From: JBFWIW01 sp050253535
GTDB taxonomy: Bacteria > Bacillota > Clostridia > Oscillospirales > Oscillospiraceae
Assembly: GCA_050253535.1 (NCBI GenBank)
Contig: JBFWIW010000023.1
Coordinates: 1-39,323 of the forward strand
Direction: 5' to 3'
DNA length: 39,323 bases
Part shown: one piece after another, positions 15,821 to 23,813 of the stretch
How the letters are laid out: every line of letters begins with the position of its first letter
How positions within the stretch are numbered: the stretch's first letter is position 1
Notes under the pieces: model-generated
The model's database searches: none
Told to the model about the DNA's origin: nothing
The model's input: the letters and a program-made list of their open reading frames with translations, nothing else
Translations under genes and position numbers: made by a program

Positions 15821-15849
15821 ATGATATCTTATACCAGCTGGTTTGTCAA
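15821..15849 (-). promoter_or_regulatory. DeoR-gene promoter with palindrome in the spacer
   Basis: On the minus strand: -35 TTGACA (15849-15844), 17-nt spacer, -10 TATCAT (15826-15821). The perfect palindrome ACCAGCTGGT occupies 15833-15842 in the spacer, a likely autoregulatory operator. Confidence 0.65.
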
Positions 15850-15871
15850 GCCGCTCGGTTGAATGTTTAGG

Positions 15872-16846
15872 CTAAAGTTCCGAGAATTCCAGATACTGCC
15901 CTATCTCAAAAAGTTCCGGCTGGTTTTCAGTATTTTTCAGCCTGGAGGCGAGTTCACCCCTGTCGAAACGCGCACCGGCCAGAGCGTTTTGCGCTTTAAC
16001 AGCGAGCTCGGGGTCCAATGCGTCGGTAAAGAGTGCCGTCTCGGTTACGAAACCGTTTTTAACATTCAGGCACAGGCGCACTCCGCCCCACGGGAAGCGG
16101 TGCTCCGTAGAGTAGTCGAAGTCGGGACTCTTGCCCATCCGCCAATCCCATGAGGAGTGGCGTGTATAGTATTTGCCAATTTCGGCCTCGGCCTCTGGCG
16201 TCATAACGAAATCCTCAAATTTTCCAAGATTTTCCTCACAGGCTTTCCGCAGGGCGTCCGCCATCTGCGGTACCGTGAGATCAGGCGTAAACTCCGTTAA
16301 ATTCGCGACGCGAGAGCGCACGGATTTTATTCCCTTGGACGTAAGCTTTTCGCGCGAGACGGATAAGTAGTCCTGCATAACGCCGAGGTCCGCACTTATG
16401 AGGAGAGTACCGTGGTGCTGTTTGTTTTCGCCCCTCGCGCAAAAGGCGTTTCCCGAAAATTTACGCCCTTCTACAGTTATGTCGTTCCTTCCGGTCTGCT
16501 CCGCCTCTATCCCGACGGCACGTACCGCGGAGAGGATAATACCAATTTGCCGGTCGAGGTCATAGTTATCACTGCCGGTTATAAATGAGAAATTCAGGTT
16601 CCCTTTATCGTGATAGACCGCACCGCCGCCGGAACAGCGCCTGACGAGCTGGACGCCGGCTTTATCCATAACCTCAGTGCGGCACTCTGTCCAAGGGTTC
16701 TGGTTGTGCCCTATGATGACCGCCCGTTCGTTTATATAAAGGTAGAGCATGAAGTCATCCGGCGCAAGGTTATCAAGAAAATATTCGTCGGTTGCGAGAT
16801 TTTTCCAGCCGTCACCTGATGGCGAGATGAAAAAATATCTTTTCAT
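15872..16846 (-). CDS. lplA: Lipoate-protein ligase A
   Basis: 324 residues. It activates lipoate with ATP and attaches it to lysines of lipoyl domains (2-oxoacid dehydrogenases or glycine cleavage H protein). The lipoate/biotin ligase fold is shown by QLVRRCSGGGAVYHDKGNLNFSF (about residues 67-89) and by the lysine motif VEGRKFSGNAF, in the order and spacing of LplA. The C-terminal accessory domain is present (from about residue 245). It has its own promoter and no operon partners; no lipoyl-bearing protein is encoded in the window. Confidence 0.92.
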   Translation of the reverse strand: MKRYFFISPSGDGWKNLATDEYFLDNLAPDDFMLYLYINERAVIIGHNQNPWTECRTEVMDKAGVQLVRRCSGGGAVYHDKGNLNFSFITGSDNYDLDRQIGIILSAVRAVGIEAEQTGRNDITVEGRKFSGNAFCARGENKQHHGTLLISADLGVMQDYLSVSREKLTSKGIKSVRSRVANLTEFTPDLTVPQMADALRKACEENLGKFEDFVMTPEAEAEIGKYYTRHSSWDWRMGKSPDFDYSTEHRFPWGGVRLCLNVKNGFVTETALFTDALDPELAVKAQNALAGARFDRGELASRLKNTENQPELFEIGQYLEFSEL

Positions 16847-16888
16847 GTGTTTTTACCTGCTTTCGTGAATAATATTGACTGTCAGATA

Positions 16889-16917
16889 AGGGTATAACTG
16901 TTTTGATTTTTTGTCAA
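16889..16917 (-). promoter_or_regulatory. lplA promoter
   Basis: Minus strand: TTGACA (16917-16912), 17-nt spacer, TACCCT (16894-16889), about 40 bp ahead of the lplA start. Beyond it, 16918-17097 up to the scaffold gap holds nothing I can support. Confidence 0.6.
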
Positions 16918-17097
16918 GTTTCTGTTTTGCCGCACTTCGACATAAATCACGGTTTTCCGAAACTTTTACTTGAAATGAGCGTCATAATGTTGTATCGTTT
17001 ATTGTGCTCTTTTTAGGCCTTGGTTCGAAAATCCCCGCACCCGTCTTTTCACCTAATTTCTAGTGGGCTGCGTTTAATTTCCTTGCCATAAACCAAT

Positions 17098-17197
17098 NNN
17101 NNNNNNNNNNNNNNNNNNNNNNNNNNNNNNNNNNNNNNNNNNNNNNNNNNNNNNNNNNNNNNNNNNNNNNNNNNNNNNNNNNNNNNNNNNNNNNNNN
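17098..17197. other. Scaffold gap of 100 N
   Basis: Exactly 100 undetermined bases between lplA and hemW. The length is a placeholder, so true sequence and possible small genes are missing here. Any open frame reported across it is an artefact. Confidence 0.98.
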
Positions 17198-17261
17198 GCC
17201 AGTATATACAAACATTTTTCAAACAAGGCCGGAGAAAAACTACTGGGGGAGGCGCTTTTTT

Positions 17262-18512
17262 ATGGATAAAAATATTGGCATATATGTTCACATCCCGTTT
17301 TGCGCCTCGAAATGCGCCTATTGTGATTTTTACTCTCTCGCGGGTTGTGATAACCTTATGCCGGAGTACGAGGGTGCTGTTTTGCAGCATATAAAGGAGG
17401 CCTCGCCGCAGCTCGGGGGATATTACATTGATACGGTCTATTTCGGCGGCGGCACGCCCGGATATTTTGGGGTTGACCGGCTCATTAATATGTTCGATGC
17501 GCTCAAGCAGAACGGAAACGTCCTCATTGACTCTGAGGTTACGGTCGAGATGAACCCCGACAGTACCGATTATGATGGACTGTTAAAGCTCCGTAAGGCG
17601 GGAATCAATCGTCTCTCGCTGGGTGTACAGTCTGCAAACGATGGAATTTTGAAAAGCCTCGGACGGCGCCACAACTTCGCACAGGCGGAGGAAGCGGTAA
17701 AAGCTGCAAGAAGTGCCGGCTTCGATAATGTGAGCCTCGACCTTATCTACGGGCTCCCGTCCCAGACGCGCAAGGACTGGGCGGAAACACTGACACATGC
17801 CGCGGCGCTGAAACCGGATCATATGTCCTGCTACGGGCTCAAGATAGAGGAAGGGACACCGCTTTATCAGTACAAGGATTCTCCCTTTATTCCGGACGAC
17901 GACACACAGGCTGACATGTATCTCTACACCGTGGACGCACTCGCAAGGTATGGCTACAGGCAGTACGAAATATCGAATTTTGCGAAAAGGGGCTGCCACT
18001 CGCGCCATAACCTGAAGTATTGGAGGGGTGACGAGTATATGGGCTTTGGTGCCGCGGCGCACTCCTATATCGGATCTCAGCGTTATTCCTGCGTATCAGA
18101 CATCGGAAAATATATCGCTGGTATCAGGGGCGGAGGTTCGGTCGTAAACCTGTGTGAGAAGATAACCTCCTATGAAAAGGCGGGCGAATACCTCATGCTC
18201 GGCCTTAGAACAACGCACGGTATTTCCGAGGCGGAGTACCGCGAGATATATCCCCACAGCTTTGATCTTACTAAGACTCTTTTGGAGACGTATGTCAAAA
18301 ACGGCTGGGCTGTCAAAAATGAGGACCGCTGGAATCTCACACCGCGCGGTTTTTTAATCTCCAACGTCCTTATAGGCGGCGTACTGGAATCTCAGACCCG
18401 GCAGAAACTCCGCGAATGCGCACCATATAAGGAGGCCGAGATGCCGGACGACCTTCAGTACAGCATGTTTACCAGGGGAAATGACGGCGTTTCCCTGTTC
18501 AACGGAATATAA
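17262..18512 (+). CDS. hemW: HemW-type radical SAM heme chaperone
   Basis: 416 residues. HemW (formerly called an oxygen-independent coproporphyrinogen oxidase-like protein) binds a [4Fe-4S] cluster, S-adenosylmethionine and heme. The cluster motif C-x3-C-x2-C appears as CASKCAYCDF near residues 14-23, followed by YFGGGTPGYF. The heme-associated HN-x2-YW motif is present as HNLKYWRG. The GGGGGAGG site supports the start. The protein is about 35 residues longer than typical HemW because of a C-terminal tail ending in SLFNGI. Bona fide coproporphyrinogen oxidase is less likely given the HNxxYW motif and the three-cysteine pattern. Confidence 0.88.
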   Translation: MDKNIGIYVHIPFCASKCAYCDFYSLAGCDNLMPEYEGAVLQHIKEASPQLGGYYIDTVYFGGGTPGYFGVDRLINMFDALKQNGNVLIDSEVTVEMNPDSTDYDGLLKLRKAGINRLSLGVQSANDGILKSLGRRHNFAQAEEAVKAARSAGFDNVSLDLIYGLPSQTRKDWAETLTHAAALKPDHMSCYGLKIEEGTPLYQYKDSPFIPDDDTQADMYLYTVDALARYGYRQYEISNFAKRGCHSRHNLKYWRGDEYMGFGAAAHSYIGSQRYSCVSDIGKYIAGIRGGGSVVNLCEKITSYEKAGEYLMLGLRTTHGISEAEYREIYPHSFDLTKTLLETYVKNGWAVKNEDRWNLTPRGFLISNVLIGGVLESQTRQKLRECAPYKEAEMPDDLQYSMFTRGNDGVSLFNGI

Positions 18513-18833
18513 GCCTCAATTTGGAAAATAGGACGGGAGACTTTTTGACGGTCTGAGTAAATAATAGTAACAGCTTGAATGCCCGCATTAACCAAAACGT
18601 AATTTCCCTGTAAATTCTTTTTGGGAATATACTCATATAATATTATTCGTTGCTATTTGCGCTGTTTGGCGTTCATATACTTTAACTTGTTATTGTGTCT
18701 GTGTGTTACTTATAAAACAGAGCGGAGGGCCAAGGCCCTGCCAGGTACAATAGTGCAGGCGCAATGATAGAAACATATGAGACAACTGCAATTCTGTGAG
18801 TTAAAGTATCGTATAGATTGGAGAACCAGACAA
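18513..18833 (+). other. Intergenic leader upstream of the VanW-type gene
   Basis: About 320 bp, A+T-rich, with a TATAAT (18634-18639) lacking a good -35. Near the gene it turns G+C-rich and contains AGGGCC-AA-GGCCCT (about 18725-18738) plus an ACAGA/TCTGT pairing that could close a larger fold. I do not recognise a known RNA class. Confidence 0.3.
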
Positions 18834-20731
18834 TTGGCTAAGCATTTAGAAAAATCTGCAAATAAACATAAGGGCGGCATAATTGCCGCCTGCATCACAG
18901 GCGCCTTGCTCCTGGTAGCAGCAGCGGTCTTTGTCGTCTCGGGCATTTCCGCACAGCGTATGACGACAATATTTCCCGGGGTTTCGCTCTCCGGCGCCCA
19001 GGTCGGCGGTATGACACGCGATAAAGCCGTCTCCGTTCTCTCTGATGACGAATATTCGGCAATGTTCTACGGTTCGGTCTCAGTACAGCTCACAGAAGAC
19101 GTTGTGCTTATCGTCTCGGGCTCCGATGCAGGTCTTGCCTCCACGCCTGAAGACGCCGCAGATATCGCGATGGCTTATGGCCGGAACAGAGGATTTTTCG
19201 GCGGCGCACTGTCATATATAAAGAGCACCGTATTCGGTACGGAGATCTCGCTTTCCGGCATGGAAACTTATGACGAAGCTGCTGTCAGAAATTTGATAGC
19301 GTCTGCCGCAAAATCCGCAGACACTGCCGCCATCCGGGATATATACTCCATTTTGGGCGACGAGCTAAAGGTATACAAGGGCGCCAGCGGTGCATCCGTT
19401 GATGAAGCCGCCGTATACGACTTGATTTATAACGCTTTTTTCGAAAAAAATTACGCTCTTATACAGTATGTCCCGGATGAGAACGAGATCGACAGTGTGG
19501 ATTTTAACGCCATTTATGACGATATTTACAAAGAACCCGTCTCTGCATATTATGACAAGGAAACAGATGCGATTACCCATGAAACTGTCGGCGTCAGCTT
19601 TGATACTGATAGTGCGCAGAAGCTATATGACAAGGCGGCATACGGAACGACTGTAACAATCCCTCTCGTTATAACACAGCCGAAGGATACCTATACTTCG
19701 CTCTCAGAACTGATCTTCAGAGACATATTGGCCGAAAAATCAACTACGATGTATACGAGCTCCTCAAACCGTATCAACAACATAAGCCTTGCCGCCGCGG
19801 CCATAGACGGTTCCGTTTTAATGCCCGGGGAGGAGTTTTCATTCAACGGTATAGTAGGCGAGCGTACAAGCGCCAAGGGTTATAAAGCAGCCGGCGCTTA
19901 TGTCGGCGGTCAGACCGTCGAGCAGATAGGCGGCGGAATATGCCAGGTGTCCTCCACCATTTATTACTGCTCCCTCCTCGCCGACCTTGAGATCACATCC
20001 CGCTCAAACCACATGTTCAACGTCGCTTATCTTCCCCTAGGTATGGATGCTACGGTCAACTGGGGAACGATCGACTTTAAATTTAAAAACGACAAGGACT
20101 ACCCAATAAAGATAAACGCCACCGTCCAGGATAAAATCCTCTATGTCACAATATACGGTACGAAGACCGACGACACTTACGTTAAGCTCCAATACGAGCT
20201 TTTGAAAACCATCCCGAATGAGACGATAGAGCAAGTTGACGACACTTTAAAGGCCGGTGAGACAAAGGTCAAAACCTCAGGTCATACCGGATATATCGTA
20301 AACGTCTATAAGTACATCTACGACGGAGAAGACAACCTCATAGAGACGGTATTCCTCTCTAAGGACACTTACAAAAAGCTCGACAAAGTCGTACTTGTCG
20401 GTCCGGCGGAGGAACAGGCGCCTCCTGCTGGGGAGACGCCGATAACAGAGACTCCCGGTACGGATACTCCGGCCGACGGAACTGCCGGTACGGATACTCC
20501 GGCCGANNNNNNNNNNNNNNNNNNNNNNNNNNNNNNNNNNNNNNNNNNNNNNNNNNNNNNNNNNNNNNNNNNNNNNNNNNNNNNNNNNNNNNNNNNNNNN
20601 NNNNNNCCGGTACGGATACTCCGGCCGACGGAACTGCCGGTACGGATACTCCGGCCGATGGGAATGCCAATACTGAAACTCCGGTTACTGAGACAGAGAC
20701 TCCGGGAACCGAAACACCGGTTACAGCGTAG
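18834..20731 (+). CDS. VanW-family cell-envelope protein with G5-like domain and repeat tail
   Basis: A membrane-anchored envelope protein. From TTG at 18834 (GGAGA 9 nt upstream) it begins MAKHLEKSANKHKGG followed by one hydrophobic segment (about 16-40). An ATG 57 nt upstream has no ribosome site. Then come a peptidoglycan-binding-4-like region with the GVSLSGAQVGGMTRDKA motif, the VanW domain (PGEEFSFNGIVG, GGGICQVSSTIYY, SRSNHMFNVAYLPLGMDATV), and a G5-like domain (DDTLKAGETKV...GHTGYIVNVYK). The C-terminus is a Thr/Pro/Asp tandem repeat containing a 100-N gap. After the gap the repeat frame ends at TAG 20729-20731 in a phase one base off that implied by 100 N, so the gap length is wrong. 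Related VanW proteins lie outside vancomycin clusters; the role is unknown. Confidence 0.8.
20457..20668 (+). repeat. 30-bp tandem repeat coding for GTDTPADGTA
   Basis: Copies of a 30-bp unit begin at 20457 and 20487 (cut by the gap), and at 20609 and 20639 (variant ending) after it. Each encodes the ten residues GTDTPADGTA, giving an extended acidic stalk. To restore the repeat phase the missing bases must number 8 plus a multiple of 30. Confidence 0.9.
20507..20606. other. Scaffold gap of 100 N inside a tandem repeat
   Basis: Placeholder gap caused by collapse of the 30-bp repeat. Copy number of the repeat is therefore unknown. Confidence 0.98.
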
Positions 20732-20788
20732 TAAAGTAAATACCCCGGCACTTGTATAGCCACAAATATAAAATTAAATTATATAATA

Positions 20789-20825
20789 AACCGGACACTT
20801 GAAAAAGAGTGTCCGGTTTTTATAT
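20789..20825 (+). terminator. Terminator after the VanW-type gene
   Basis: AACCGGACAC pairs with GTGTCCGGTT around a 10-nt loop and is followed by TTTATATAA. It can also stop transcription from the isomerase operon on the other strand. Confidence 0.85.
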
Positions 20826-20893
20826 AATTTGCAAATTTAGTATATACAATATTGTCATTGCCCGAATCGCAGTTCCTGCTTGTGGGTGTCTTT

Positions 20894-21688
20894 TTATTTT
20901 TCCTTTACCTTGAATACCGGCAGAACTTCGCGGATTATAGAACTAAAATTCTCCGCCCTCCACGCGCTGCGCCCGATGAAAAGGCCGTCCACATCTCCGC
21001 CTGCGATGAGCTTCGGTGCGTTTTCATTGTTTACGCTGCCACCATAGAGTATTGGGACCTTCTCCGCCCGCTCGATCCCGAAGACGAATGCCAGCGCCTC
21101 GCGGATCTTTTCATGTCGACGGAAAACGTATTCAGGTTCGGCTGGTTTTCCGCCGACACCGATCGCCCAGACGGGTTCATAAGCGACCCATATCATTCCG
21201 CGGTCTATATACGAGGGGTTTACGCCAAGAAAGCCTTTAATAATCTGTCGGCGAAGTGCCTCGTCTGACTCCCCGCGCGCCTTCTCTTCCCCCGTCTCCC
21301 CGATGCATAGGAGCGAAATGAACCCATGGGTAAGCGCACTTATGACCTTTTTGTTCTCCTCCTCATCGGTTTCGCGGAAAATGTGGCGGCGTTCAGAGTG
21401 GCCGGTCATAACAAGGGCGGCACCTACTTCCTCCAGCATAAGGGGAGAAATTTCGCCGGTAAACTGACCGCGCTCCTCCCAGCACATGTTTTGAGCGCCG
21501 ATCGTTATGCCGTCACCGGCACAGTCTGCAGCTGCAGATATTGCCGTATATGACGGAATAACAAAAAGCCGCATCTCGTCGCGGGAGATATCCGCCGTCA
21601 GCTCCCGCAGCTCAGTTATGAAATTCTTCGTCTCTGCTATCGTCATGGTCATCTTGTTGTTCGTGCCCACGTATAGCTTTTTTTTCAT
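20894..21688 (-). CDS. Triosephosphate isomerase homologue, possibly a ketotetrose-phosphate isomerase
   Basis: 264 residues from the ATG behind GGGAGG. The TIM-barrel catalytic residues are kept: Asn and Lys in GTNNKM (normally GxNWKM, so Trp is replaced by Asn), His in TGHSERR, Glu in VAYEPVWAIG, and the phosphate loop ILYGGSVN. It is last in a minus-strand operon after dhaL3 and dhaK3. EryH/TpiA2-type TIM homologues isomerise L-erythrulose 1-phosphate in erythritol catabolism, and the kinase-isomerase pairing here fits that. A plain glycolytic TIM interconverting dihydroxyacetone phosphate and glyceraldehyde 3-phosphate would also make sense after a DhaKL kinase. Confidence 0.85.
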   Translation of the reverse strand: MKKKLYVGTNNKMTMTIAETKNFITELRELTADISRDEMRLFVIPSYTAISAAADCAGDGITIGAQNMCWEERGQFTGEISPLMLEEVGAALVMTGHSERRHIFRETDEEENKKVISALTHGFISLLCIGETGEEKARGESDEALRRQIIKGFLGVNPSYIDRGMIWVAYEPVWAIGVGGKPAEPEYVFRRHEKIREALAFVFGIERAEKVPILYGGSVNNENAPKLIAGGDVDGLFIGRSAWRAENFSSIIREVLPVFKVKEK

Positions 21689-21826
21689 AAAAACCTCCCT
21701 TAAGCATGGCGCGCCGCTGTTAGCCCGCATCTGAGCACAATATTTTCGGCAGCTGCTTATCCGGCGGGAAATTGGCGCAAGTCTATATCGGTGTGGTTTT
21801 TCACACTGAATTTCGGTTCCGGCGCG

Positions 21827-22825
21827 TTATCCCTTCTTATAAAACGGGGAATCGCAGGGCATGTCATAATATTTTATGAGTTCGTCGTCAAGCTTCATGA
21901 GGGAGATGGACGCGCCCGCCATCTCCTGGCAGGTCACATGGGAACCAACGTCCATATCATGGATAGTTATGCCATTCTCGTCCAGAAGCTGCTTTAAGCG
22001 GCGGTTTACGATTAACAGCTCCATAAGCGTCGTGGAACCGAGGCCGTTAACATAGGTGGCCACAGTATCTCCCGCTTTAATACCCGAGTCCTTCAGGATT
22101 AGCTCTAATAGCGTATCTGCCATCTCGTTCGCAGACATCATCTTTTCGCGCCTTATGCCCGGCTCGCCGTGTATACCCAAACCGAATTCTATCTCGTCGT
22201 CCGGGAGTGTGAAAGCGGGGCACTCATTTCCTGGGATGGTACCGCCTGAGAGGCCGACGCCTATCGACCATACACTGTCACGCACCTTTTTGCAGAGTCT
22301 AAACGCCTCGTCCAGATCATTATTTGCTGTGCAGGCAGCACCTGCTACCTTTATTATGGGAACACAGCCGGCTATGCCGCGTCTGTCCTCAGTCCTCTCC
22401 TTTGGCGCGGAGGCGACATCGTCCCAGAGCCTTACCGTGCGGCACGGAATGCCCATATCCTCCAGCATTTCGCACGCCATATCAAAATTCATGTTGTCAC
22501 CGGCGTAGTTGCCGTACATAAATATAACGCCCTTCCCCTTCTCTACCGCCATAGCCGTCTGCATGATCGACCCCGGGTCAGGGGATGCAAACACATTCCC
22601 GGCGACGGAGGCATCTGCGAGGTTTTTGCCGATGAAGAAGGAGTAGATCGGCTCATGGCCGGAACCGCCACCTATTATGAGCACAGGTTTTTCTTCAATA
22701 TTCTTCCGCCAGAGGCCCTGAACATCAGGGTGCTTCTCATATTTGTCGCCGAAAGCGGCGATGAAGCCCTCCGAAGTCTCAAGCACTACGTCCTCAGGGT
22801 TATTTATGATCTTTTTGACCGCCAT
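21827..22825 (-). CDS. dhaK: DhaK-like ketose kinase subunit (pair 3)
   Basis: 332 residues. The pocket histidine is in GGGSGHEP, the aspartate in NYAGDNMNFDM, and the covalent histidine in GLGIHGEPG. The segment after GHEP reads IYSFFIGKNLADASVAG instead of AHAGYVGKGMLDAAVxG, so this copy, like pair 1, departs from canonical DhaK beside the substrate pocket. AAAGGAGTG precedes the start. It lies 40 bp after dhaL3 and 138 bp before the TIM homologue. Together the three genes could phosphorylate and isomerise a ketose. The substrate is not proven. Confidence 0.87.
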   Translation of the reverse strand: MAVKKIINNPEDVVLETSEGFIAAFGDKYEKHPDVQGLWRKNIEEKPVLIIGGGSGHEPIYSFFIGKNLADASVAGNVFASPDPGSIMQTAMAVEKGKGVIFMYGNYAGDNMNFDMACEMLEDMGIPCRTVRLWDDVASAPKERTEDRRGIAGCVPIIKVAGAACTANNDLDEAFRLCKKVRDSVWSIGVGLSGGTIPGNECPAFTLPDDEIEFGLGIHGEPGIRREKMMSANEMADTLLELILKDSGIKAGDTVATYVNGLGSTTLMELLIVNRRLKQLLDENGITIHDMDVGSHVTCQEMAGASISLMKLDDELIKYYDMPCDSPFYKKG

Positions 22826-22865
22826 GTTGTCACACTCCTTTTATAATACTGATTATATTCGCTTT

Positions 22866-23501
22866 TTAAATTGAATTTAGTATAAAATTATGCATCGCAC
22901 GGAAGATGATCCATACAGATGTCGCCCCCGCGTCCTGAAAGCCTATTGCACGCTCCATGAGCGACTTTGAGCGGCCGAACTTCGCCTGATATTTCTTTGT
23001 GTTTTCAACACCCTCGTCCGCGGCCTTTTCCGCCGCCGCAAGCATGGTCTCGAAGTTGCCGGCATTTTGTTTCATCGCGACTATGGCGGGCTCCAGCGCG
23101 TCCACCATTGTCTTGTCGCCGACCTCGGCCTTGCCGCGCGCCTTTATGGTGTCGAGACTCCTCTGCATAAATTCGGCGAATTCCATGGGCGTTATCTCGG
23201 ATACCGGCGATGTTCCCTTAGCGCCGCCCATGAACATCGAGCCGAATATGACTCCGGAGGCTCCTCCCATCGACATCAGCATTGATTTTCCCATCTCGGA
23301 GAAGAGGTCATAGACGTTGTCTCCGTTTTCCATACTCTCAAGCTTAGCCTTTGCCTTTGTCATGCCGCCGTGCATCCCGATTCCGTGGTCTCCGTCTCCT
23401 ATTTTGGAGTCAACCTCGGTGAGAAGCTCTTTCGCGTCGATTATTGCCTGTGCAGAAAAAATGAGCATACCGCGCGCGGTTTTGTAGTCCAGTTTCTCCA
23501 T
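22866..23501 (-). CDS. dhaL: DhaL-like kinase subunit (pair 3)
   Basis: 211 residues from the ATG behind GGAGGA. Mg/ADP-binding motifs are canonical: EVDSKIGDGDHGIGM (about residues 29-43), GGASGVIFGSMFMGGAKG, and GKAEVGDKTMVDAL. It is the first gene of the dhaL3-dhaK3-TIM operon, unlike pairs 1 and 2 where dhaK comes first. No dhaM accompanies it. Among the three DhaL proteins this one has the most standard nucleotide site. Confidence 0.88.
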   Translation of the reverse strand: MEKLDYKTARGMLIFSAQAIIDAKELLTEVDSKIGDGDHGIGMHGGMTKAKAKLESMENGDNVYDLFSEMGKSMLMSMGGASGVIFGSMFMGGAKGTSPVSEITPMEFAEFMQRSLDTIKARGKAEVGDKTMVDALEPAIVAMKQNAGNFETMLAAAEKAADEGVENTKKYQAKFGRSKSLMERAIGFQDAGATSVWIIFRAMHNFILNSI

Positions 23502-23578
23502 TATAATTCCTCCAAACACATCTAAAACGTTCAGCGCGGCTCAGGAAGCCGCACCCGTCCCATTATTTACCGTATTAA

Positions 23579-23607
23579 ATTAAAACATAACCAACCGGCA
23601 GTGTCAA
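23579..23607 (-). promoter_or_regulatory. Promoter of the dhaL3-dhaK3-TIM operon
   Basis: Minus strand TTGACA (23607-23602), 17-nt spacer, TTTAAT (23584-23579). It is divergent from the murA promoter; the 312-bp region 23502-23813 otherwise holds nothing I can support. Confidence 0.75.
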
Positions 23608-23685
23608 GGCGCGTTATCTTTGTTTAAAACTACTTTACTGTTGGTTTTTGTTGACATAAGATCTGGATAATTTCAGTTATTACTA

Positions 23686-23714
23686 TTGCAAAGATTTGCC
23701 TTAACTGATATAAT
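23686..23714 (+). promoter_or_regulatory. murA promoter
   Basis: TTGCAA (23686-23691), 17-nt spacer, TATAAT (23709-23714), 100 bp before the murA start codon. Confidence 0.8.
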
Positions 23715-23813
23715 GTTTAAAATTTAATTCAACGCTTGAACTTGCTTTTTCTCTAATGTTTTCCCGCTTTTTGGGGAATACTTTCACTATACAAACTTCA
23801 AGAAGGTGAACCT

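Noticed and set aside
17049..17390. Minus-strand open frame running through the first N gap
   Set aside because: It crosses 100 undetermined bases and overlaps the start of hemW; the translation has no family signature. An artefact of the gap.
18777..18833. ATG at 18777 as the start of the VanW-type protein
   Set aside because: No ribosome site precedes it. The TTG at 18834 has GGAGA at good spacing and is followed by a typical charged N-terminus and membrane segment.
20609..20759. C-terminal extension ending at 20759 in the VanW-type gene
   Set aside because: It reads the repeat in the wrong phase because the 100-N gap has the wrong length. The repeat frame ends at 20731.
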